From Shewanella sp. SG41-4 (GTDB lineage Bacteria > Pseudomonadota > Gammaproteobacteria > Enterobacterales > Shewanellaceae): 39,552 bases of DNA. Shown piece after piece: positions 1 through 8,549 of the stretch; position 1 is the first letter of the stretch, and each line of letters begins with the position of its first letter. Position numbers and translations under genes: made by a program. The notes beneath the pieces are model-generated. The model was not told the origin of the DNA. It searched no databases and saw only the letters and a program-made list of their open reading frames with translations. The DNA is taken from NCBI RefSeq assembly GCF_014164505.1, contig NZ_JACJFI010000009.1, positions 1-39,552 of the forward strand, written 5' to 3'.

Positions 1-205
1 ACGTCGTGGCGCTTCACCCACACCAGACCAAGAGGAAACCAACGGCTGTTCCCTCTTGGAACTCCCAGCCGCCCCGCAACATTTTCAAACAGCGAAAAGG
101 TCGCCATGGGGATTGATCCAGCTTTGGGCTTTATTTGGAATCGGCCTCGGACTTATTCGAAAATGCTAACGCTTCCGATGGTACATCCTGTACCGCGAAA
201 GCTAG
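1..205 (-). repeat. Modular intergenic repeat, copy A
   Basis: The reverse complement of this segment shares its module order with 2157-2430. First comes an almost identical block of about 60 bases containing the short palindrome-like GGTACAGGATGTACC. A diverged middle with AAAATGTTGC and CCAAGAGGG follows, then a GGTGTGGGTGAAGCGCCACG module that runs off the left window edge. The inner boundary is near 200. Positions 206-425 show no further gene; the open frame beginning at 135 starts inside the repeat and looks spurious. No transposase is present. Confidence 0.7.
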
Positions 206-425
206 CCTGACGTCCTGTCAGGCTCACGCTATTTTCTTCAACGTCCTCAAGTTCAGAGTTGAATCACACCAATTGCAAGCAAGGTATGCAAATCATTTAT
301 GCCCTATTGTGTGTTGGTTCCGATGGCTGAAGTACATCTGCAACCTATTTTTACAATACATAAACTAATGGTTAGGCAAAAGACTCCAGCTCCTTTTCTT
401 TCTTCACTCAAGGTAGGCAGCGTAT

Positions 426-1232
426 TTAGATAGTCTTGTCTAACGAATTCATAAATCGCGAAAAACTTATGACATCATCAAGCTCAAAATCTGATATGTG
501 TGGATACCCTAACTTGGACAAAACGCGCATATAACCATCGATAAAATAGACTAGAACGCTACACATAAACAGGTAGTTTATTTGGTTGCGTTTAATCTCT
601 TCGGTTGGGTGAGCCTTATGAGCAGTATTTACCTGCATCAATGAGTCGAAACCAGTGTGGGTATGGGAAGACCAAAACGAATATTTGTCGCATACAAAAG
701 TTGGGATGCCTAACTGCTGGCCTAACTCATACCAACCGCAAGGTTTCCATTCGTTCTTTCTCGATGGTTTGAAGCTATTAAGTCTAAGGCGCGAGGATAG
801 CTCATCAATAATCTGTTGTTCTTCCCTAATTTTTGCTTCTAATTCTGGCGTTCCAGCGACAACTTTGTTTTTTGCCCTGTTCTTGTAACCGAGCAACGTA
901 TACCAATCAAGACGATCTTTATCTAGTTCATCACCAAAATAGTGGTAAGCAATAGTTACTAAGTTTTCATATGACACTCGTAAAAGTGCTATCACACTTG
1001 AAGTGTCATAGTAAGTGAACCCCTGCTCTATATGATTGAGGTCTAGCTCGCTAGTCATCAACATTTCAGTAGTATTGAGGTGCTTCAAAAGCTTAATAGC
1101 TGCAACATTCATGAAGTAATAGTTATCATCTGCTTTGTTGATAAACTCGAAACCAGATTCAAAAATGTTGCATGCCGTTCGATAGAACAATGCGTAGTCA
1201 TCACTGCCAACCATCAAGTTTATCCTACTCAT
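426..1232 (-). CDS. Hypothetical protein, possibly DUF5677/HEPN-like
   Basis: This is a 268-residue, soluble, mostly helical protein without signal peptide or membrane segment. I do not recognise it securely. The stretch around residues 80-95 (LLRVSYENLVTIAYHYF) and the later WSSHTHTG near residue 187 recall DUF5677-type proteins, which carry an R..YE..i..Y helix and a conserved S-x-x-H region. That resemblance is weak and could be chance. The gene stands alone between inverted copies of the modular repeat, with no operon partner, which fits an accessory gene. Base composition is not obviously different from the surroundings. Function unknown. Confidence 0.6.
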   Translation of the reverse strand: MSRINLMVGSDDYALFYRTACNIFESGFEFINKADDNYYFMNVAAIKLLKHLNTTEMLMTSELDLNHIEQGFTYYDTSSVIALLRVSYENLVTIAYHYFGDELDKDRLDWYTLLGYKNRAKNKVVAGTPELEAKIREEQQIIDELSSRLRLNSFKPSRKNEWKPCGWYELGQQLGIPTFVCDKYSFWSSHTHTGFDSLMQVNTAHKAHPTEEIKRNQINYLFMCSVLVYFIDGYMRVLSKLGYPHISDFELDDVISFSRFMNSLDKTI

Positions 1233-1852
1233 TAGGTCATATAAAGTTCAATACAATAGCTCTATGCAGGATGACTGCCAACCCCCATAAGCAATTGTTT
1301 TTTTTGCAATAGTTATTGAGTGTTCTAGTTTGTCTCTAAACGATAACATTACCTGTTGACTGTTATTTGATCTGGTTCTGGCTTAGAGTTGCCCCAAAAC
1401 GTGTTTCAAATATAGCCAGAGGCCACTAACGTCATGATGCTTCGCTCAGCTTTACACTTCATCGGTAACAGGCTTATTAATGTCGGATAAATATCCAGTG
1501 CCAACCATGTCTCCCACCTTTATGTAGTGTGTACTGCGTATAAAAATAGTGGTAATGGTTTTTGGCGTGTTTTTAAGTTGAATCGGCTAATAAGCAAACT
1601 AAAGTCGTACGGATAATAAATCGCGAATGTTGTAATGTATTGAAATTAAGGTGTTTTTATTTTTGTCGAATATTGAGCCCACTTTTAACGCGCAAGCTCG
1701 CTTTTATTGGTCAGTGGAGTTAAATAAAACTGCTTTACATCAATAAGATAGTAAATATAGGATGATATAAATCAATAACTTAAATGGCCGGCTTTAAATT
1801 TATTTGACCCTTTAATAAGCTGTTAGCAATACATTCAAAAGTGGAGCGTTAA
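1233..1852. other. Intergenic region, no gene seen
   Basis: These 620 bases lie between two divergently oriented accessory genes. No convincing open frame, RNA gene or strong terminator was seen. The second half is AT-rich and may carry the promoter of the gene starting at 1853. A repeat remnant lies at 1421-1446. Confidence 0.5.
1421..1446 (-). repeat. Remnant of the modular repeat
   Basis: GCCACTAACGTCATG followed by a GCTTCGC-like tail matches the reverse complement of the GAAGCGCCATGACGTTAGTGGC module at 2585-2627. It has the same orientation as copy A. Confidence 0.5.
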
Positions 1853-2344
1853 GTGGAAACAAGAAAAGAGCGATTTGACCGATTACAATTAGCTTTTAAT
1901 TTGGTCGCGCATCACGATACTGAGCTAAGTTTTTCAGGTTTAATCGAGCCTAATCGAGATACATTTCATGGTTTTAAACTAGTCTATTCAACAAATCACC
2001 TTGAAGGTGATTTTGCTAATACGTCCTTAAAAGCCATTGAAGATGAGTGTCCGACACTTAAAAAGTACTTTTATGGCTCCGGATTACTATTTTTTTCTGA
2101 TGAGTTGTATGACAGAACGTGGAAAGAAGGGCACGTTAAATTGCCCATCGATGGCGAGCTAGCTTTCGCGGTACAGGATGTACCATCGGAAGCGTTAGCA
2201 TTTTCAAATAAGGCCGAAGCAGGCTGCAAACGAAGTCAAAAGCTAGAGCTATTTCCGTCGCAATTTTTTCGCTGCTGTTGTTTGTTTAAAAAGCGAAAAT
2301 GTTGCCGGAACGGCAGGGGTGATCCAAGAGGGGATTGCTGTTGA
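1853..2344 (+). pseudogene. Hypothetical protein with 3' end replaced by repeat DNA
   Basis: The frame opens with GTG at 1853, preceded by a GGAG at 1843-1846. The first roughly 100 residues have ordinary protein composition (for example CPTLKKYFYGSGLLFFSDEL) but match no family I recognise. From about residue 102 the reading frame enters the modular repeat that begins near 2157. The last 60 residues are therefore encoded by repeat sequence and end in an odd Cys/Arg-rich tail (RCCCLFKKRKCCRNGRGD). The likely reading is a gene truncated by acquisition of the repeat; a chimeric but expressed protein is the alternative. Repeat copies flank it, and it has no operon partner. Confidence 0.5.
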
Positions 2345-2430
2345 TCCCCTTTTGGCCCGTGCAGGGTGGAACCTTGCGATGTTAATCTGGTGTGGGCGAA
2401 GCGCCACGAGGTTAGTGGCCGCAGGCCATA
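2157..2430 (+). repeat. Modular intergenic repeat, copy B
   Basis: This is the inverted partner of copy A. It starts with the CTAGCTTTCGCGGTACAGG block, contains the AAAATGTTGCCGG and CCAAGAGGG modules, and ends with GGTGTGGGCGAAGCGCCACG followed by GGTTAGTGGCCGCAGGCCAT. It overlaps the 3' part of the 1853 reading frame. Confidence 0.7.
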
Positions 2431-2487
2431 AGCACAAGCAACAAAAGAAACACCTGGATTCCGGCTCAACAGCATTACCGGAATGAC

Positions 2488-2520
2488 GTGAAATAGAGCT
2501 GGATCCCAGCTCTATTTCAC
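2488..2520. repeat. Perfect 14-bp inverted repeat
   Basis: GTGAAATAGAGCTG and its exact reverse complement are separated by GATCC. There is no T tract after it, and it sits between two repeat modules, so it is more likely part of the mobile or modular repeat than a terminator. Confidence 0.6.
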
Positions 2521-2584
2521 CATCGAGAGAACGATGGTAAATTTGACCTTGCGATCTAAATTCAAACGAAGTTTGATAAATCGG

Positions 2585-2627
2585 GTGTGGGTGAAGCGCC
2601 ATGACGTTAGTGGCTGCAGGCCATAAA
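2585..2627 (+). repeat. Third copy of the GTGGGTGAAGCGCC repeat module
   Basis: GTGTGGGTGAAGCGCCATGA followed by CGTTAGTGGCTGCAGGCCAT is a direct repeat of 2391-2430 with few mismatches and is inverted relative to 1-24. Confidence 0.65.
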
Positions 2628-2648
2628 AAAGCTTAATCATCATTAAGC
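2625..2648 (-). terminator. Rho-independent terminator of the GNAT/C39 gene
   Basis: Read on the minus strand, GCTTAAT-GATG-ATTAAGC is followed by six T residues. The stem includes the stop codon of the 2643-3737 gene, so the terminator partly lies within the coding sequence. Confidence 0.75.
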
Positions 2649-3737
2649 CAAAGATGATTTAACCACTAGACAAGAAACCTGTTTCTGCTTCCCATATTGC
2701 ATCACTTGCGCCAGCTCTGACTGACTAATTGGTACATACGCAGCGTTAATCGCATCTTTTTGTGCTTCAACAAACGGGTCGTGAATAAACATAAACTGCT
2801 CGTTGTAACCGCTCAATACCACCCAATGTGGGCCTTTCTCGCCATTAAAGCGATAAGTACTTATCATCAGCAAAACGGCATAACCACACTCTATCCAGTT
2901 ACGAAGTTGAGCCAAACTTGGCGAGGTATTGTGGATCTCAATACCTTGTGAAATCAACTGTTGGCAAAAATCGTCATGCACGATGGTAATGACGGCTTTT
3001 TTATTGCTGTCACGGACGCTATCAATAAAAGGAACCGAGGTTGATTGGCTGTACATTTCAATTTGTAAGCCACGCTTAATCGCTGCTAAGGCTAAGCCAT
3101 GAACACTGCAACCGCCGTGGCCGCTGGTCATAAAAATAGTGGTGGCTTCGCGCCAAATGCTCAGCTCATCAACTCGACTTGGATTATATTGCGGCTTTAC
3201 CGCGCTCATGGCCATCATTAAGCAGGCTGCGCCGCAGGTAAATGGTGTGGTTTGCACATATAAAGGCATCTTGATGACTTTGCTTGGCCCTGGTGGGTCT
3301 AAGCGTTTGTGCATGCGCACGCCATCGGCCAAATCATCGTAATAATGCACTAAGGTTTTTAGGACTTTATAACCCATTTTTAAATAAAGATTTTTGGCGG
3401 CGATATTGTCGTTTCGCACTTCTAGGCGTAATGTAATGAAACCACGCTCGACCACTGTGTGCTCACATTGTGTGACCAGTTCAAAGGCAATGTTGCGACC
3501 TCTAAATTCGCTTGCAACGGCAATAGAGTAAAGCCTAGCTAGCCGAGTGCCTCGATGAAATAGCACCAGAGCATAGCCTGCAAGTGTGCCGTCTATTTCG
3601 GCTACTAATAAGCTGTCCAGAGGTGAATTGAGAAAGCGTTTCATCTGCCGAGAACTGATTTTATCGCCACTAAATGCATTGTTTTCGATGTGGTTTAGTT
3701 GCGGTAAATCGCTGGGGGTCGCTTGACGAATAAGCAT
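2643..3737 (-). CDS. GNAT N-acetyltransferase fused to C39-like peptidase
   Basis: The 364-residue protein has two domains. Residues 1-145 form a GNAT acetyltransferase: LYSIAVASEFRGRNIA (69-84) carries the acetyl-CoA-binding R-G-x-x-A type loop, and N-x-x-A-x-x-L-Y-x-K-x-G-Y (111-123) follows. Residues 155-364 form a C39-like cysteine peptidase domain with Cys168 in FTCGAACL, His304 in GPHWVVLSG and Asp320 in IHDPF, a plausible catalytic triad. No signal peptide or membrane segment is seen, so it should be cytoplasmic, unlike C39 domains of bacteriocin exporters. It is transcribed divergently from the RimK-like ligase, with only 75 bp between them. By family knowledge these two genes often neighbour each other. 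The substrate is unknown; modification and trimming of a peptide made by the ligase is an inference. Confidence 0.88.
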   Translation of the reverse strand: MLIRQATPSDLPQLNHIENNAFSGDKISSRQMKRFLNSPLDSLLVAEIDGTLAGYALVLFHRGTRLARLYSIAVASEFRGRNIAFELVTQCEHTVVERGFITLRLEVRNDNIAAKNLYLKMGYKVLKTLVHYYDDLADGVRMHKRLDPPGPSKVIKMPLYVQTTPFTCGAACLMMAMSAVKPQYNPSRVDELSIWREATTIFMTSGHGGCSVHGLALAAIKRGLQIEMYSQSTSVPFIDSVRDSNKKAVITIVHDDFCQQLISQGIEIHNTSPSLAQLRNWIECGYAVLLMISTYRFNGEKGPHWVVLSGYNEQFMFIHDPFVEAQKDAINAAYVPISQSELAQVMQYGKQKQVSCLVVKSSLA

Positions 3738-3812
3738 GAGTCGGCTCGAGTTGGCAAAACATGATAGTGGCTTAATTTACGCGCTAAACCGCACAAGAGG
3801 CAACAGATATTT

Positions 3813-5264
3813 ATGGCTCATTTTTTAATTGTCACCGACGATGTTAATGATTGGCGTCCCTATTTGCCCAGTGACCATATGGTCACGGTTCATGATTATT
3901 TAGAAATGGGCGCATTTGCAGATCAAAGCGCCATGCAAGTGATTAACTTGTGTCGCAGTTATGATTATTTAAGCACTGGTTATTACTGCTCGTTAATGGC
4001 GGAAGCCCGTGGGCATCGCGTGATCCCTCGGGTAATGACCATTAATGATTTATCTCAGGACCGCTTTTTTAGTTTACCGCAATCTGGCCTAGATAAGCTG
4101 CCAGAGACGGTGAATGAAATCAGCATGAAGCTGTATTTTGGCTATTGTGATAATCCGTTGCTAGACAAGCTTGCGCGTAAAATATTTGAACGTTTTACTG
4201 TGCCTGTATTGCAAGTGAATTTGTTAAAAATGTCAGGTAAATGGCAAGTTAACACCATTGAGCCTGCTGCGTTTCAAGATTTAACCGAACCTGAACAAGA
4301 TTTATTTGCCAAGTATCTTGAAGTGTTTTCACAAAAGGTATGGCGTTTACCTAAACCGTCGAAACGCTATCGTTACGAAATTGCCATGCTGGTGGATGAG
4401 CATGAAAAAATGCCGCCATCAGATAAAGCCGCGCTGAAATTATTTACTAAGTCGGCTAATCGTATTGGCATGGACTTAGTCCAAATTGGATCTCATGACT
4501 TGGCTCGACTAAGTGAGTTTGATGGTTTGTTTATTCGTTCAACCACCAATATTAGCAATTTTACCTATCGGTTTGCTAAAGCGGCTGAGCAACTTGGGCT
4601 AGTGGTAATGGATGATCCTGAATCCATTATGAAGTGTACTAATAAGGTGTTTTTAACCGAACTATTAAACAAGCATAAAGTGCCCGTACCCAAAAGTTTA
4701 ATCTTTAAAGCCTCTGATAAAAACTGGGCCGATAATGTGATTAACACTATAGGGTTACCAATTGTACTTAAAGTACCCGACGGTGCATTTTCGCTCGGGG
4801 TTGTTAAAGTGAAAGACCGTGAAACCTTACTCGAACAAGCGGCGATAATCTTTGAGCACAGTGCGTTAATTTTAGCGCAGGCGTTTATGCCAACCGATTA
4901 CGATTGGCGCATCGGCGTGCTAAATCGTCAACCAATTTATGCCTGTCGTTACTTTATGAGTCGCGGTCATTGGCAGATTTACCAGCATCATCACAGTGGC
5001 CGCGTTAGCAGTGGTGATTTTGACTGCATCGATTTGAAGATGGTGCCGCAAAATATTGTCGATGCAGCGGTTAAAGCGTCTAATTTAATTGGTGCAGGCT
5101 TGTATGGTGTCGATTTAAAAGAAATCGACGGTAAAGCTTATGTGATTGAAGTGAATGACAATCCGAGTATCGATCATGGAGTAGAGGATTTGTTTTTAGG
5201 TAATTTAGTGTATGACCGAGTGATGACTGAGTTTTTAAGGCGTATTCAGCTTCGCGGTTTGTAA
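3813..5264 (+). CDS. RimK-family ATP-grasp ligase with RLAN N-terminal domain
   Basis: The 483-residue protein has an N-terminal region of about 180 residues of the RimK-like ATP-grasp N-terminal (RLAN) type, then a complete ATP-grasp domain. In the latter KVPDGAFSLGV (320-330) is the nucleotide-binding flexible loop, and YGVDLKE with VIEVNDNPSID (431-453) supplies the Mg-binding acidic and Asn residues. ATP-grasp ligases of this clade join an amino acid, often glutamate, to a carboxylate of a peptide or small molecule through an acyl phosphate. Plain RimK, which modifies ribosomal protein S6, is about 300 residues and lacks the N-terminal domain, so the symbol rimK is not given. The gene is monocistronic, ends at a strong hairpin and faces away from the GNAT/C39 gene. 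Target unknown. Confidence 0.9.
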   Translation: MAHFLIVTDDVNDWRPYLPSDHMVTVHDYLEMGAFADQSAMQVINLCRSYDYLSTGYYCSLMAEARGHRVIPRVMTINDLSQDRFFSLPQSGLDKLPETVNEISMKLYFGYCDNPLLDKLARKIFERFTVPVLQVNLLKMSGKWQVNTIEPAAFQDLTEPEQDLFAKYLEVFSQKVWRLPKPSKRYRYEIAMLVDEHEKMPPSDKAALKLFTKSANRIGMDLVQIGSHDLARLSEFDGLFIRSTTNISNFTYRFAKAAEQLGLVVMDDPESIMKCTNKVFLTELLNKHKVPVPKSLIFKASDKNWADNVINTIGLPIVLKVPDGAFSLGVVKVKDRETLLEQAAIIFEHSALILAQAFMPTDYDWRIGVLNRQPIYACRYFMSRGHWQIYQHHHSGRVSSGDFDCIDLKMVPQNIVDAAVKASNLIGAGLYGVDLKEIDGKAYVIEVNDNPSIDHGVEDLFLGNLVYDRVMTEFLRRIQLRGL

Positions 5265-5270
5265 CAATGA

Positions 5271-5308
5271 ATAAAGACCTAATTGTGAAATCACAGTTAG
5301 GTCTTTAT
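5271..5308. terminator. Hairpin terminator between convergent genes
   Basis: Arms ATAAAGACCTAATTGTG and CACAGTTAGGTCTTTAT (one mismatch, 4-nt loop) begin 6 bases after the RimK-like stop codon. No long T tract follows on either strand, but the stem ends in A/T-rich arms, so it may serve both convergent genes. Confidence 0.7.
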
Positions 5309-5362
5309 GAAAATTAATTAGTTGTGTACTGCTTAACTAGCGCATTGCGCTAGATTTTAATG

Positions 5363-6244
5363 CTAATTCTGGCTTATACGGTAACAGTTACGTCCCGCTG
5401 CCTTTGCCGCATACATGGCTTTATCGGCGCGCTCGTATAAATTTTCTGCTTGTTGCTGTGGCAATGACTCTGCAATACCTAAGCTGCACTTGATATCGTA
5501 TTCTGTCAGCTGAGAATGCTTTGGCATCATTTCAATAATTCGCTGGCACACGATTTCAGCGGCTTGAATATCACCTTGAGTGATAATCACAAACTCATCA
5601 CCGCCAATTCTAAATGCTTGGTCTGTATTGCGGATGGCTTCGTTAATTAACTCAGCAAATCCAATCAATACAAAATCCCCGGCTTTGTGGCCGTGAAGGT
5701 CATTTAATTGTTTAAACTTATCTAAATCGATGACAACCAAAGACACTTGTCCCTGCTGACGATTGGCACGAGCCAATGCGGTGCTTATGGATTGTCTATA
5801 ATAATATCGATTACCTAATCCGGTTAATGCATCAAACATGGCTTGAGTAGACATATTTTGATACTTTAACGCATTATTCAATGGTTGAATTAGCATGCTC
5901 TCAAGTTGTTGCAATAGTTTCTTTTGCGTCGAACTGAGTGGCACGGATAACTGATAAGTTAGAATAAAGGTGTCATCGTTATCGTTAATAGTATGTTTTA
6001 ATTCAATACCATAGTGACGTCCCCAAACAAATTTTTGTTTGTCTAAGGTCAACTGAAATCCTTTAATCGGCAAATGTTGTCCAATAATTTTGCCAAAACA
6101 GGCAAAAACTGTCCGAGGATCTAAACTTCCATGTAGTTGTTGAATCACTTGAACAAGATCTAGTGCAGACTCCATATTCAAGTGAGCGTCAGCACGATAC
6201 CAGTAATCATCAGGATAAAACTCTGTAGCTAAAGCGAAATCCAT
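5363..6244 (-). CDS. Diguanylate cyclase (GGDEF domain)
   Basis: This 293-residue protein should make cyclic di-GMP from two GTP. The GGDEF domain covers about residues 133-291. It opens with DALTGLGNR (138-146), has the metal/substrate stretch IDLDKFKQLND (172-182) and the intact signature GGDEF at 214-218. RNTD at 205-208 lies exactly five residues before GGDEF, the position of the RxxD inhibitory I-site, so product feedback inhibition is likely. The N-terminal 130 residues carry no membrane segment and no sensor domain I recognise. It is divergent from the antiporter gene, with 162 bp between, and convergent with the RimK-like gene. Confidence 0.93.
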   Translation of the reverse strand: MDFALATEFYPDDYWYRADAHLNMESALDLVQVIQQLHGSLDPRTVFACFGKIIGQHLPIKGFQLTLDKQKFVWGRHYGIELKHTINDNDDTFILTYQLSVPLSSTQKKLLQQLESMLIQPLNNALKYQNMSTQAMFDALTGLGNRYYYRQSISTALARANRQQGQVSLVVIDLDKFKQLNDLHGHKAGDFVLIGFAELINEAIRNTDQAFRIGGDEFVIITQGDIQAAEIVCQRIIEMMPKHSQLTEYDIKCSLGIAESLPQQQAENLYERADKAMYAAKAAGRNCYRISQN

Positions 6245-6406
6245 TGTATTTTCTCCAGTACGTTACAACTAATTACCGTATTATTAGCAAATTTCATGCC
6301 TAAAATAATTTTTCTATAGTTATTAATTGGTTGTTGTTTTACTGTAGTACTTACAAAACCATCTCTATCCCTTTCGACAGTTTTTTGACAAGGAGCTAAG
6401 GCCACA

Positions 6407-8359
6407 ATGGAACACGGCATTTTTATCCATATTTTGTTGATGCTTGTGATTGCTATTGCGGCGATTGCATTGTTACGTCGGCTCGGCTTACCGGCCATTT
6501 TAGCTTATTTACTCACCGGGGTTGTTAGCGGCCCCAGCGGTTTTCATTGGTTTACCCAGTTGCAAATGCAATCGGTGGCTGAGTTAGGTGTAGTGCTACT
6601 GATGTTTACCTTAGGTCTGGAGTTTTCGGTACCGAGATTGTGGGCAATGCGCCGAACCGTTTTTGGCTTGGGTAGTGCCCAAATGCTGGTAACGGCCTTT
6701 GTGGCTGGCGGTATTGCCATGTTGGTTGGGCAAAACTTAGTGGCAGCGGTGGTGATTGGTTCGGCTATTGCGTTGTCGTCAACGGCCATTGTGCTGAAGC
6801 TGCTTAATGAACAAAACTGGTTAAGGCGCAGGCACGGCGAGCTGTCTGTTAGTGTGTTGCTATTTCAAGATTTAGCGGTGGTGCCGCTATTAATTCTAAT
6901 GCCGCTGTTAGCTAAAGGCGGCGCTGAAATGAGCTTCAACAGTATCGCGTGGGGATTACTTACCGGTATTTTGGCGTTTCTAGGGTTAATGTCATTTGGT
7001 AAATGGATATTGCCACGTATTTTTGACGAAGTGGCACGCTCACGTTCAAATGAGTTATTTGTACTGTCGACCTTAGTGGTGGCTTTGGTGACTGGCGCGT
7101 TTACCCAATGGCTTGGTTTGTCGATGGCATTAGGGGCGTTTATTGCTGGGATGTTACTTGGCGAAAGCCAGTATCGACGTCAATTAGAAGCAGACATTAG
7201 ACCATTTCGTGATTTATTAATGGGCTTGTTCTTTATTTCCATCGGGATGCTACTGGATTTCAATCTAGTGATGCAATATTGGTGGCAAGTGTTATTGATT
7301 TTGGCTGGTGTGGTAATAGCCAAAATATTAATTGTGCACTGTTTGCTCAAACTTGTGGGTGAAAATACCAAGGTATCACTCAGTACGGCAATCAGTTTAG
7401 GTCAAGTGGGTGAGTTTAGTTTTGTGTTATTGGCATTGGCGGTAAATTATCAATTACTCGACACTGAAGTGAGCACTGTGCTGGTGGCCGTGGCGGTGAT
7501 CTCTATGTCAATGGCGCCTTGGCTGATCCGTCATAGTGTTGATATTGCCAAAAAGGTCAGCGGTAATAAGCTGCCACCTAAAAATGAACCGACCGAGATT
7601 GTATTACCTCTCGCTGACGAAAGTGACGTGGTACTGATTTTAGGTTACGGCCGTGTAGGGCAAACTATTGGCCGCTTTTTGAAAACAGAAGCAGTGCCTT
7701 ATATGGTGCTTGATTTAGATCCCACCAGAGTGACAGAAGCGAGAGCAGCAGGCGAAAATATTTATTTTGGTGATGCTTGCAGAATGGCGATTTTGAAAAA
7801 GATGGGCATTCGCCAGGCGAGTTTAGTGGTGGTGACATTTTGTGAGCCAAGGCAATCTGAAGAGTGTTTAGCTGTGGCGCGTAAATTGGCTCCCGATGTG
7901 AAAATATTGGTGCGCACTCGCGATGATGCCAATTTACATGAGCTTAAAGAAGCTGGGGCGACTCAAGTTATCCCTGAATCACTCGAAGGCAGTTTAATGC
8001 TGGTGTCGCAAGTGTTGTTTAAATGTGGCGTCCCCTTAGCGCGGATTATTAAACGCTTAGAATCTGAACGTCGTAATCATTACCAATATTTACACGGTTT
8101 CTTTTCAGGTACCGAAACTGATTTTACCTTGGATTTGTTGCATGCAGTATCGCTGGCTTCAGGCGCTAGTGCTGTGGGGAAAACCGTTGCAGACATTCCA
8201 TGGCAAGCTTTGGATGTTGAGCTTAGAGCGGTGCGGCGAAAAGGCGAGGAAATCGATCCACCACCCCCTGAGTGGGTATTAAAGCGTAACGATATTTTAA
8301 TGCTGGTGGGTAAACCGCGCAGTATCGAGAAAGCTGAAGAGTATTTACTGCAAGGTTAA
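6407..8359 (+). CDS. KefB/KefC-type monovalent cation:proton antiporter (CPA2)
   Basis: The 650-residue protein belongs to the CPA2 family. Residues 1-385 hold about 12 hydrophobic segments of the Na+/H+ exchanger fold, including LRRLGLPAILAYLLTGVVSG near the start and LFQDLAVVPLLILMPLLA. Residues 407-530 form an RCK/TrkA-N domain with the Rossmann loop GYGRVGQ at 413-419 and an acidic residue after the second strand (VLDLD). Residues 565-650 look like a TrkA-C domain, the usual ligand-sensing part. It should exchange K+ or Na+ for protons across the inner membrane, gated by nucleotide or another ligand. A preceding AAGGAGC at about 6391 supports the ATG at 6407. It is monocistronic with its own terminator. 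Whether it is closer to KefB, KefC or YbaL cannot be settled by eye. Confidence 0.92.
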   Translation: MEHGIFIHILLMLVIAIAAIALLRRLGLPAILAYLLTGVVSGPSGFHWFTQLQMQSVAELGVVLLMFTLGLEFSVPRLWAMRRTVFGLGSAQMLVTAFVAGGIAMLVGQNLVAAVVIGSAIALSSTAIVLKLLNEQNWLRRRHGELSVSVLLFQDLAVVPLLILMPLLAKGGAEMSFNSIAWGLLTGILAFLGLMSFGKWILPRIFDEVARSRSNELFVLSTLVVALVTGAFTQWLGLSMALGAFIAGMLLGESQYRRQLEADIRPFRDLLMGLFFISIGMLLDFNLVMQYWWQVLLILAGVVIAKILIVHCLLKLVGENTKVSLSTAISLGQVGEFSFVLLALAVNYQLLDTEVSTVLVAVAVISMSMAPWLIRHSVDIAKKVSGNKLPPKNEPTEIVLPLADESDVVLILGYGRVGQTIGRFLKTEAVPYMVLDLDPTRVTEARAAGENIYFGDACRMAILKKMGIRQASLVVVTFCEPRQSEECLAVARKLAPDVKILVRTRDDANLHELKEAGATQVIPESLEGSLMLVSQVLFKCGVPLARIIKRLESERRNHYQYLHGFFSGTETDFTLDLLHAVSLASGASAVGKTVADIPWQALDVELRAVRRKGEEIDPPPPEWVLKRNDILMLVGKPRSIEKAEEYLLQG

Positions 8360-8389
8360 ATATGGCTTCATATCATTCTACCAAGCACC

Positions 8390-8422
8390 AAGCACCAAGC
8401 TGAAAAGTGATGGTGCTTTTTT
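8390..8422 (+). terminator. Rho-independent terminator of the antiporter gene
   Basis: AAGCACCA (8390-8397) pairs with TGGTGCTT (8411-8418) and a T-rich run follows. A second AAGCACCA at 8383-8390 offers an alternative left arm. Confidence 0.8.
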
Positions 8423-8434
8423 ATTTTATTTTTT

Positions 8435-8463
8435 TGCATCCAATATCAACTTTGGTTCGTATA
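8435..8463 (+). promoter_or_regulatory. Predicted ECF promoter of the sigma factor gene
   Basis: TGCATCCA (8435-8442), 15 nucleotides, then CGTATA (8458-8463). The same two boxes with identical spacing occur at 10169-10197. CATCC-type -35 and CGT-type -10 boxes are known for SigK-like ECF factors paired with RskA anti-sigma factors. It lies about 87 bases upstream of the sigma start, right after the antiporter terminator, and implies autoregulation. Confidence 0.7.
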
Positions 8464-8549
8464 AACACTATTGGGGCTTTTTTTATCAGTATACGCGCAA
8501 CAAGCCTGTATCAACTATATCTAACCATCATAGGGAAACGTGGCAGATT

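Noticed and set aside
135..368. Open frame of 77 codons near the left edge
   Set aside because: It begins inside the repeat, has no ribosome binding site and its composition is not protein-like.
366..425. GTTAGGC and nearby YAAC-like boxes suggesting an integron attC site beside the 426 gene
   Set aside because: Only one core box is present; no paired box at a suitable distance and no integrase.
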